In this document: in pieces, positions 26,184-33,159 of the stretch | How positions within the stretch are numbered: the first letter of the stretch is position 1 | Layout of the letters: every line of letters starts with the position of its first letter | DNA from: Saliniradius amylolyticus | GTDB lineage: Bacteria; Pseudomonadota; Gammaproteobacteria; Enterobacterales; Alteromonadaceae | Reading direction: 5' to 3' | NCBI RefSeq assembly: GCF_003143555.1 | Contig: NZ_CP029347.1 | Location: forward strand, 868,001-932,000 | DNA: 64,000 nucleotides | Notes under the pieces: generated by a model | What the model saw: the letters and a program-made list of their open reading frames with translations, nothing else | What the model was told of the DNA's origin: nothing | The model's database searches: none | Program-made: the position numbers and the translations under genes

Positions 26184-26582
26184 ATGACAGCACTCAATGC
26201 AACAGAATTGACGCATACTCATTCAGGTCGATCGTCGGCGGAAGTCATCGACAGCTTTCAGGGCCAAAGGGCCAATCAACTGCTTAATGAAGCAAAGCAG
26301 GCTTTGGATAAGGCCTTTCCTTTAAAGCAGGGGTCTCATTGCGATGTGGTGAGCTACTTTGTTTACTATCAGAATCTATTGGCTTTCTTTGCCGATGGTA
26401 CGCAGACCGGTTTGCAAAAGCCCTGTCACCTGATTGATAAGGAAGGCCACAGAGAACAGCCGGAGAGTCTGACGCTTCGTAATGAACAGGGCGAAATGGC
26501 GCAGATCAGCTTTAAGGTTTCGGGCAGCTGCGGTCGCTCCGATAGCGCTCACATTGATGAGATCAGTTTTCGATTGGTGTAA
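26184..26582 (+). CDS. Small uncharacterised protein
   Basis: 132 residues, no signal peptide and no membrane segment. I recognise no family. The C-terminal half looks like a compact alpha/beta domain (QGSHCDVVSYFVYYQNLLAFFADGT, then alternating strands to IDEISFRLV). A ribosome site (GGGGACG) precedes the ATG. It is divergent from the DUF3612 regulator and shares its control region, so it may be the regulator's main target. Unlike the regulator it ends in a hairpin with the convergent Lrp-family gene. Confidence 0.75.
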   Translation: MTALNATELTHTHSGRSSAEVIDSFQGQRANQLLNEAKQALDKAFPLKQGSHCDVVSYFVYYQNLLAFFADGTQTGLQKPCHLIDKEGHREQPESLTLRNEQGEMAQISFKVSGSCGRSDSAHIDEISFRLV

Positions 26583-26606
26583 GTCAGGCTTCGGCCTGAC
26601 TTACAC
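26577..26606. terminator. 13-bp UUCG hairpin between convergent genes
   Basis: GTGTAAGTCAGGC, loop TTCG, GCCTGACTTACAC: a perfect stem with the very stable UUCG tetraloop. The arm includes the stop codon of the upstream gene. It lacks a long T run on either strand but is a good bidirectional 3'-end structure. Confidence 0.65.
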
Positions 26607-26613
26607 CCAGGAA

Positions 26614-27081
26614 CTACTGATTCTTAATCGGTAATTCGGTGGTGTTTTTGACTTGCTTGAGAGCAAAGGTGGAGCTTAGGTGATCGACGCTGGGCAGATG
26701 TGTGAAGCGGCTTTTCAACAGGTGTTCGTATTCTTCGATGCTTTCCACCACTACCTTGAGTAAGTAGTCTTTATCACCGCTGGTGGTGTGACACTCCACG
26801 ACTTCGGGGATGTCCTGAACCGACGCTTCGAAGCTGTTCAGCGATGCCTCGTCGTGATTTTTGAGCGTGATATAGATAAATACACTGACCCCCAGATTGA
26901 GCTTCTTTCCATCCAGTAAGGTGACTTTGCCGCGGATAATACCTTCCTTTTCCAACCGTTTCACACGCCGCCAGCAGGGCGTGTGAGATAAGCCTACCTG
27001 TTGACTAAGCTCGGCCATGGAAACGGTGGCGTCTCTTTGTAAGACACGTAGAATTTCGCGGTCAAATTTGTCCAGTTTCAT
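26614..27081 (-). CDS. Lrp/AsnC-family transcriptional regulator
   Basis: 155 residues starting MKLDKFDREILRVLQ; an upstream in-frame extension lacks family similarity. N-terminal winged helix (VSMAELSQQVGLSHTPCWRRVKRLEKEGII) and C-terminal RAM/AsnC ligand domain (SVFIYITLKNHD ... VVECHTTSGDKDYLLKVV). Family members sense amino acids as octamers. It diverges from an amino-acid dehydrogenase gene, so it probably controls that gene in response to a branched-chain or aromatic amino acid, as BkdR and related proteins do. Confidence 0.9.
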   Translation of the reverse strand: MKLDKFDREILRVLQRDATVSMAELSQQVGLSHTPCWRRVKRLEKEGIIRGKVTLLDGKKLNLGVSVFIYITLKNHDEASLNSFEASVQDIPEVVECHTTSGDKDYLLKVVVESIEEYEHLLKSRFTHLPSVDHLSSTFALKQVKNTTELPIKNQ

Positions 27082-27151
27082 AACGTCGGTATCACCAAAA
27101 AAAGGGGCTGCAAGGGTGCGTGAAATGCCGTTGAAGATCAACGACAAAGTC

Positions 27152-27167
27152 TAGGATATATATCCTA
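27152..27167. promoter_or_regulatory. Perfect palindrome, Lrp-type operator candidate
   Basis: TAGGATATATATCCTA, 16 bp, between the divergent Lrp-family gene and the amino-acid dehydrogenase gene. It resembles the Lrp consensus YAGHAWATTWTDCTR in its CTA/TAG ends and AT-rich core. Confidence 0.55.
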
Positions 27168-27300
27168 ATATTGTACACATAACCACACATTTCTTGCCAG
27201 TGTAAATGTGCGTTGATGAACTTCGCAAGGCATGTCCTCGGGGGTTTAAGCTAGTATGTGCGACACTATAATCGACAATAGAACAACAGGTACCCTGACT

Positions 27301-28356
27301 ATGTCCGTATTTGACCATCATGCTTTTGACAACCACGAGAAAGTGGCCTTTTTTCACGATGAGAAAACGGGTCTCAAAGCAATTATTGCCGTACACAATA
27401 CTCATTTAGGACCTGCTTTGGGCGGCTGCCGGATGTGGCCCTATGCGAATAGTGAGGAAGCGCTGAACGATGTACTGCGCTTGTCCAAGGGTATGTCGTA
27501 TAAATCAGCGATGGCGAACCTGAAACTGGGCGGCGGCAAGTCAGTGATCATCGGTAACCCAAGGGAACACAAAACCGACGATATGATGCGCGCGATGGGC
27601 GAGGCAGTGCAGAGCATGGGTGGGAAATACATTACCGCCGAAGACTCCGGTATCAGTGTACAAGACTTACGAGCGATGGCAGAGCGCAGTGATTATATTG
27701 CCGGCACCCATGCTAACTTCCGTTACGATGGTGCCAAGGCTGATGGCAACCCGGCACCGTCTACCGCCTATGGGGTGTTTGTTGGCCTTAAGGCCTCGGT
27801 TCAACATGCTATGAATTGTGAGCTTGAAGGCGTGTCTGTGGCCATTCAGGGGCTAGGACATGTGGGATGGCGTCTGGCGGAACATTTACATAAAGAAGGC
27901 GCCAAACTCTATGTGACCGACATCTATCCGGATAACCTGGATAAGGCAAGACAACAGTTTGGTGCCACGGTCGTGGAGCCAGAGGAAATTCTGGCTCTGG
28001 ATGTGGATGTGGTCGCACCCTGCGCTATGGGGGCTATTTTAAATGACGACAGCATTGCTAACCTAAGAGCTAAAGTTGTTGCCGGGGCGGCGAATAACCA
28101 ATTGGCGGAAGAGCGTCATGGGGAAGTGCTGCGAGAAAAGGGCATTCTTTACGCACCGGATTACGTGATTAATGCTGGTGGAGTGATCGATATTTATCAT
28201 CAGAAAACAGACAGTACCGCCGATGCGCTCAAAGCCCACCTGGAAGGCATTGGCGAAACCTTAGTGGAGATCTACCAAAGAGCGGAGCAGAAACAGGTTG
28301 CAACGAATACCGAGTCGAATCTGATCGCTGAAGAGCGCTTCCTGAATCAAGCTTAA
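27301..28356 (+). CDS. Glu/Leu/Phe/Val-type amino-acid dehydrogenase
   Basis: NAD-dependent oxidative deamination of a hydrophobic amino acid to its 2-oxo acid. 351 residues: catalytic segments GPALGGCRMWPY, Lys68 in KGMSYKSA and Lys80 in LGGGKSVI; Rossmann motif AIQGLGHVGWRLAEHL. Leucine dehydrogenase is the closest type by length and motifs, but valine or phenylalanine preference cannot be excluded. The ATG at MSVFDHHAFD is preferred over an earlier ATG near 27256. With Phe/Tyr catabolism and an Lrp-family regulator beside it, a catabolic role is likely. Confidence 0.88.
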   Translation: MSVFDHHAFDNHEKVAFFHDEKTGLKAIIAVHNTHLGPALGGCRMWPYANSEEALNDVLRLSKGMSYKSAMANLKLGGGKSVIIGNPREHKTDDMMRAMGEAVQSMGGKYITAEDSGISVQDLRAMAERSDYIAGTHANFRYDGAKADGNPAPSTAYGVFVGLKASVQHAMNCELEGVSVAIQGLGHVGWRLAEHLHKEGAKLYVTDIYPDNLDKARQQFGATVVEPEEILALDVDVVAPCAMGAILNDDSIANLRAKVVAGAANNQLAEERHGEVLREKGILYAPDYVINAGGVIDIYHQKTDSTADALKAHLEGIGETLVEIYQRAEQKQVATNTESNLIAEERFLNQA

Positions 28357-28374
28357 CGGCTCGGATTTTCGGGC

Positions 28375-28403
28375 TTGCATCCAGCGGGACCATCAGAGAT
28401 AAT
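28375..28403 (+). promoter_or_regulatory. Sigma-70 promoter of the 4.5S RNA gene
   Basis: TTGCAT, 17-nt spacer, GATAAT, followed by a GC-rich discriminator (GCGCGCCC) typical of stringently controlled stable-RNA promoters. Transcription would start near 28410, leaving a leader of about 35 nt to be processed. Confidence 0.75.
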
Positions 28404-28444
28404 GCGCGCCCGCTGGAGACAGCTCCGGCTTGTAAAGTTTCAAT

Positions 28445-28557
28445 GGTGGTCCCCTTGGTCCTCCCGCAATGATACTTCGCGAACCCGGTCAGGCCCGGAA
28501 GGGAGCAGCCGTAGTGAACGACTCATGTGCCGGGATGTGGCTGAGGGGATCGCCACC
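28445..28557 (+). ncRNA. ffs: 4.5S RNA (signal recognition particle RNA)
   Basis: About 113 nt. Ends pair (GGTGG with CCACC), and the conserved apical domain is present: TCAGGCCCGGAAGGGAGCAGCC with the GGAA tetraloop and the asymmetric loop that binds Ffh, then TGTGCCGGGATGTGGCTG. It overlaps no gene but ends two bases before the stop codon of the convergent comFB-like gene. Confidence 0.95.
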
Positions 28558-28558
28558 C

Positions 28559-28834
28559 TCAACTTTCGGCTTTTACCTCTATTCCATCTAAGTAGTTTAT
28601 CGCCTTGTCGATGGCGTGCTTGACGTTCATCTCCATCTCCTGACGCTCGCTTTGTGAAATGTAAAACGCCATATCCACTTCATAGCGTATATAACGCGGC
28701 GGCACCTGGTTTAGAGCTAGGCAACAAAGATCAGCCAGGTAATCGCTGTCCTTAGTGTTCTTTAATCCTCTTTGTTCTATCTGCTCCAACACCAGATGTT
28801 CGTAGTAGTTGTGGATGTCATCATCCATTTTCAT
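28559..28834 (-). CDS. ComFB-family protein
   Basis: 91 residues of the late-competence ComFB family: IHNYYEHLVLEQIEQ, DYLADLCCLALNQVPPRYIRYEVDMAFYIS and a C-terminal helix. In cyanobacteria ComFB homologues bind cyclic di-nucleotides; function here is unknown. The start has a strong GGAGG seven bases upstream. It is divergent from the tryptophan dioxygenase gene and tail to tail with ffs. Confidence 0.85.
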   Translation of the reverse strand: MKMDDDIHNYYEHLVLEQIEQRGLKNTKDSDYLADLCCLALNQVPPRYIRYEVDMAFYISQSERQEMEMNVKHAIDKAINYLDGIEVKAES

Positions 28835-28866
28835 AAGACCACCTCCGAAGGGTTGTAAAACACGTT

Positions 28867-28884
28867 TGTTACGGCCTGTTTACA
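28867..28884 (+). promoter_or_regulatory. TyrR-box-like site before the tryptophan dioxygenase gene
   Basis: TGTTAC-GGCCTG-TTTACA agrees with the TyrR consensus at 10 of 12 positions, about 85 nt before the start codon. A second TGTAAA half site lies at 28854-28859. Confidence 0.45.
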
Positions 28885-28969
28885 CGTCTATGAAACAGCT
28901 TCAGGCCCTAGTAAACTGGATTAATCTGCCATTAGTCTAGTCGGCAATCTACAGATAAGAGAATTTAAA

Positions 28970-30064
28970 ATGCAAAAAAATCAAGAACCTGTTTACTACG
29001 GCGATTATCTGCAACTGGATAAATTATTGGCGGCGCAGGCGCCCCATAGCAGTCGCTACGGAGAGACAGCCCATGATGAAACCCTGTTTATTATTGTGCA
29101 TCAGGTGTATGAGCTTTGGTTCAAGCAGGTACTGCATGAGTTGGGCTCAGTGATGGATACCTTTTCCGAGCAAGAGGTCAAGGATCAGCAACTGACCACC
29201 GTTGTACACCGTCTGCGTCGGATCATTACCATTCAGGAATTGATGAACGATCAAATCGGCGTGATGGAAACCATGACCCCACAGGAGTTTTTGACGTTCC
29301 GGGATTACTTGATCCCTGCATCCGGCTTTCAAAGCATTCAGTTCAAACGCCTGGAGATAAGCCTGGGATTAAAACGCGACTATCGCATCGACTTTGATAA
29401 GCAGTCTTTCTATCAGCGACTGGAAGAACAGGATCGCCACTACCTGGAAAAGCTGGAAAACAGGCCCTCGCTGTTTGAACTGGTAGAGTCATGGCTCGAG
29501 CGCATGCCTCTTTTAGAGTTTGGCGATTTTAAGTTTTGGGAGCTCTATAATAGTGCCGCCACTGCTATGTTGGCCGAGGATGAGCAAACCGTTCAAAGCA
29601 ACCAGACTCTTAATGAGAAGCAGCGTGAGACGGAACTAGAAGGCATCGAACAGACCAAGGGCGTGTTTAATGCCTTATTGGATGATAAAGAGTATAAAAA
29701 ACTGCAACAAAAAGATGAGCTACGGTTGTCGCAACGAGCCATGCTGTCATCGCTATTTATCTGCCAATATCAGGAAGAACCGCTGTTCAACTTGCCCTAT
29801 CAATTGATTACCTGCCTGACGGAAATTGATGAGAAGTTGACCATCTGGCGTTATCGCCATGCCATGATGGTACAGCGAATGCTGGGCTCAAAGATTGGGA
29901 CTGGCGGCTCCTCGGGTCACGAATATCTCAAGCGTACTACCGAATCGAACAGGATCTTTAAAGACTTCTTTAACATGTCGACCTTCCTGTTACCTAAAAA
30001 AGCGTTACCTGACTTGCCGCAGGAAGTAAGAGAGAGTTTAGGGTTTCATCTGTCGAGAGTGTAA
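28970..30064 (+). CDS. kynA: Tryptophan 2,3-dioxygenase
   Basis: Heme enzyme that opens the indole ring of tryptophan to N-formylkynurenine. 364 residues: YGDYLQLDKLLAAQ, the substrate-pocket region ETLFIIVHQVYELWFKQ with His44, the heme-ligand region WRYRHAMMVQRMLG and the active-site loop KIGTGGSSGHEYL. It is longer than the typical 280-residue bacterial enzyme and resembles the eukaryote-like length. No kynureninase or formamidase gene is adjacent, so later steps must be encoded elsewhere. Confidence 0.93.
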   Translation: MQKNQEPVYYGDYLQLDKLLAAQAPHSSRYGETAHDETLFIIVHQVYELWFKQVLHELGSVMDTFSEQEVKDQQLTTVVHRLRRIITIQELMNDQIGVMETMTPQEFLTFRDYLIPASGFQSIQFKRLEISLGLKRDYRIDFDKQSFYQRLEEQDRHYLEKLENRPSLFELVESWLERMPLLEFGDFKFWELYNSAATAMLAEDEQTVQSNQTLNEKQRETELEGIEQTKGVFNALLDDKEYKKLQQKDELRLSQRAMLSSLFICQYQEEPLFNLPYQLITCLTEIDEKLTIWRYRHAMMVQRMLGSKIGTGGSSGHEYLKRTTESNRIFKDFFNMSTFLLPKKALPDLPQEVRESLGFHLSRV

Positions 30065-30145
30065 CTCTCAGATTGATGACCGTTTGTAATGACTGAACTC
30101 GATAGGTGCAAACCATAGATTGCTCGACGGCATTATATTGATGGC

Positions 30146-30163
30146 TGTATAATATAGTTTACA
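30146..30163 (+). promoter_or_regulatory. TyrR-box-like site in the receptor leader
   Basis: TGTATA-ATATAG-TTTACA agrees with the TyrR consensus at 11 of 12 positions. It lies about 195 nt before the receptor gene. The rest of the 293-nt gap holds another TGTAAA half site at 30183 and a small hairpin GAGGC-GTAA-GCCTC at 30261-30274. Confidence 0.5.
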
Positions 30164-30357
30164 AATATGAGTATGAATTAAATGTAAACCAGTGAACTTA
30201 TGGCTTTACGAGAGGAAGCCAAGTTGACCCCAGCGGAGTGCTATGTATATTATCTCTTCAGAGGCGTAAGCCTCGAATAACAAATTGCTAAAAGCAATAA
30301 ACAATAATCACGAACAAACGCATGTAAATGCGTGAACGTGGTCCAGGGAGACAAAAC

Positions 30358-33054
30358 ATGTATACAAATTCCAAGTTGGCGAAGTCCGTTCGCCTAGCCT
30401 TAGCGTTTGGTGTTGCTTCTACTGCAACTGTAGCCGGCAACGCTATTGCTCAAGAAGAAGGTGCTGACGATGTTGAAAAAATCTCAGTTACCGGTTCTCG
30501 AATCAAGCGTACAGACATGGAGTCTGCAAGCCCAATCAGTGTGTTTTCTGCTGAAGACATTGAGGCCTCAGGCTTTACTACTCTAGAAAACTTCGTGCAG
30601 GCTGTTCCTGCGATGAACGGTGGTGCGGAAGGTAGTAATGTGAACAACGGTTCGCGTGGCTTTGCAACAGCGTCTCTGCGTGGTCTTGGTTCAGGTCGTA
30701 CTCTGGTTCTTATTAATGGTCGCCGTTATGCATCAGGTGATTTGAACTCCATTCCTGTATCTTTCGTTGAGCGTGTTGAGGTACTCAGAGATGGCGCCTC
30801 AACTATCTATGGTTCTGATGCAATCGCTGGTGTTATTAACTTCATCACTAAGCGTGATTTTGAGGGCGTTGAAATCACCGCCCAGCACGATGTTACTACT
30901 GAAAACGATGGTGAGATCACCAAGTTTGCGGTCACCACTGGTACTTCCAGTGATAAAGGCAATGTGGTTTTGGCCTTGGAATACAGCGACCGTAATGCAA
31001 TTTTCCAGGGTGACCGCGAGTTTGCTGAGTGCCCAATCTTTGAACGGAATGGTGAGAAGGTTTGTGGGGGTTCCGGTACTATCCCATACGGCCAGTTCTT
31101 CAATGCAAACTACTCTGGCCACGTCGTTGACCCAATGACAGGCGAAGTTCGTCCTTTCGACCAGGCGGTTGATGGCTTTAACTACGCTACAACCTCTAAA
31201 ATGCAGACTCCTCAGCAGGTGTTCTCAATCAACGGTTCTGCAACCTATGAAATCACTAACGACACTATGGTGTTCGCTGAGGGTGGTTTCACAAACCGTA
31301 AATCAGACCAGTTGATGGCTCCAGAGGGTACTTTCTGGGCACCTCTGATGCCTGCAACCAACCCCTACAATCCAGTTGGCGAAGATATCTTTGTTGCTCG
31401 TCGTCTGCGTGAAACCGCCGGCCGTGAGTTTACTCAGGACTTCTCGGACTACCGTATGGTATTCGGTTTTGAAGGCTACTTCGATAACGGTGTTTCTTGG
31501 GACTTGGCCTACAACTATGCGCGTTACGTAGATGCGCGTCTTGACAATGGTCGTGTAAACCCAACTCGCATTGAAACGCTGCTTGATCCTGCGAAGTGTG
31601 ATGATGATGCAGCTTGCCCAGAAGTATGGAATATTCTGGAAGCGGGTACGTTGACCGACGAGATGATCAACTACGCATTTGTACCGAACTCTCCAATTGT
31701 TCGCAGTACTGTTAAGCAGTTAATGGGTAACTTGTCCGGTGACTTCGGAACTTTCGAACTGCCTGGCGGTGCTCCAATGTGGGCGGCTGGTTTTGAGCAG
31801 CGTTGGGAAGATTACAGCAACACGCCTGACGGTGCAGCCTCAATCGGTCAAATATACTCCGTAGCTGGTGATCCTACACAAGGTCAGTTTGAAGTAACGG
31901 AATTTTACGGTGAGGTTTCCTTGCCAGTACTGGAAACCGTAAGTATCTCTGCGGCTGTTCGTTCAACTGACTACTCCTTCTTGGATGACCGCGCAACCAA
32001 TTCTAAAATTGGCGTCGAGTGGGAACCCCTAGATGGCTTATTGCTGAGAACGACGGTAGCCGATGGTTTCCGTGCTCCAAGCATAACCGAGTTGTTTGCT
32101 CCTCAGGCAGAGACTAACTTGGCTTACAACGATCCTTGTGAGAACTATGGTTCGTCCAACGTATCTCAGACTGTAAAAGATAACTGTGCGGCCGATGGCC
32201 TGCCTGGTAACTTCGAGCTGTCTTCTAACCAATCGAGCACAGTAGAAGGTGGTAATACAGAACTTGAGCCGGAAGAGTCAGAGAGCTTGACTGCGGGTGT
32301 CGTCTACACTCACGACAGCGGCTTCACTGCAGCGTTGGATTATTTCGATATCGAGATCACAAACGGTATCGGCACTGTTGGTACTGACAACGTGGTAAAT
32401 GGTTGCTATAGCTCTCCAGACTTCTCTAGCCCATTGTGTGATTTCATCGAAGGTCCTTCACTGACTGGCGATGCACCTCACCCAACGTCTCCTTACCGTA
32501 GTGCCCTTGGTACTGTGGCTGGTGTACTGCTAGTTAATGAGAACCTGTCAACGTTCCAAACTTCAGGTGTGGACTTTGACTTCTCATATTCAATGCCAAT
32601 GGGTGCGGGTGACCTGTCAATGCGTGTAGATGGTACTTGGTTGAACGAGTACACCTATCTTCCGTATGAAGGCGCTGACGTGGTTGAAGCTGCAGGTAAA
32701 GTAGCTGCCGACCAGTGGGAAACTACACTGGCAGTATTCCCTGAATGGCGTACCAACATTGGCTTAATGTATACGGCGGGTGACTTCTCCCTGAACTGGA
32801 CAAGTCGTTACCAGTCAGAAGGTGAAGATATCTTTGCTTCAGAAGATAACCTGGACAACATCGCAGATTCTATCTGGTACCACGATGTACAGGGCACTTA
32901 CTACATGAAGAACTATAGCTTCACTTTGGGTGTACGTAACCTGCTCGATGAAGAGCCTCCATACATTACTAACAACCAAGACATGAACACCATTAACCAG
33001 TCGTATGACGTAGCAGGCCGCTACATGTACGCACGAGTTACTGCGAAGTTCTAA
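30358..33054 (+). CDS. TonB-dependent outer-membrane receptor
   Basis: Outer-membrane gated beta-barrel for active uptake. 898 residues: signal peptide 1-31 (ends TVAGNAIA), TonB box near residue 40-46 (EKISVTGSRI), plug domain about 50-160 (ASPISVFSAEDIEASGF, SLRGLGSGRTLVLINGRR, VERVEVLRDGASTIYGSDAIAGVINFIT), then the barrel ending in the aromatic RYMYARVTAKF. Long TBDRs of this Alteromonadales type often import peptides or glycans; the substrate is not decided. A TyrR-like box upstream and the TonB2 cluster downstream suggest aromatic amino acids or peptides. AGGGAG precedes the ATG. Confidence 0.92.
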   Translation: MYTNSKLAKSVRLALAFGVASTATVAGNAIAQEEGADDVEKISVTGSRIKRTDMESASPISVFSAEDIEASGFTTLENFVQAVPAMNGGAEGSNVNNGSRGFATASLRGLGSGRTLVLINGRRYASGDLNSIPVSFVERVEVLRDGASTIYGSDAIAGVINFITKRDFEGVEITAQHDVTTENDGEITKFAVTTGTSSDKGNVVLALEYSDRNAIFQGDREFAECPIFERNGEKVCGGSGTIPYGQFFNANYSGHVVDPMTGEVRPFDQAVDGFNYATTSKMQTPQQVFSINGSATYEITNDTMVFAEGGFTNRKSDQLMAPEGTFWAPLMPATNPYNPVGEDIFVARRLRETAGREFTQDFSDYRMVFGFEGYFDNGVSWDLAYNYARYVDARLDNGRVNPTRIETLLDPAKCDDDAACPEVWNILEAGTLTDEMINYAFVPNSPIVRSTVKQLMGNLSGDFGTFELPGGAPMWAAGFEQRWEDYSNTPDGAASIGQIYSVAGDPTQGQFEVTEFYGEVSLPVLETVSISAAVRSTDYSFLDDRATNSKIGVEWEPLDGLLLRTTVADGFRAPSITELFAPQAETNLAYNDPCENYGSSNVSQTVKDNCAADGLPGNFELSSNQSSTVEGGNTELEPEESESLTAGVVYTHDSGFTAALDYFDIEITNGIGTVGTDNVVNGCYSSPDFSSPLCDFIEGPSLTGDAPHPTSPYRSALGTVAGVLLVNENLSTFQTSGVDFDFSYSMPMGAGDLSMRVDGTWLNEYTYLPYEGADVVEAAGKVAADQWETTLAVFPEWRTNIGLMYTAGDFSLNWTSRYQSEGEDIFASEDNLDNIADSIWYHDVQGTYYMKNYSFTLGVRNLLDEEPPYITNNQDMNTINQSYDVAGRYMYARVTAKF

Positions 33055-33076
33055 TATAAGCTTGTTGTTTAGTAAT

Positions 33077-33107
33077 AAAAAAAGCCGCTTTCAAAAGCGG
33101 CTTTTTT
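33077..33107 (+). terminator. Intrinsic terminator after the receptor gene
   Basis: AAAGCCGCTT, loop TCAA, AAGCGGCTTT, flanked by A and T runs. Confidence 0.9.
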
Positions 33108-33159
33108 ATGCCTTGTTAACGCTATAATAAGGTGCCGTTTTTATCGTCTCGGAGGGGTT

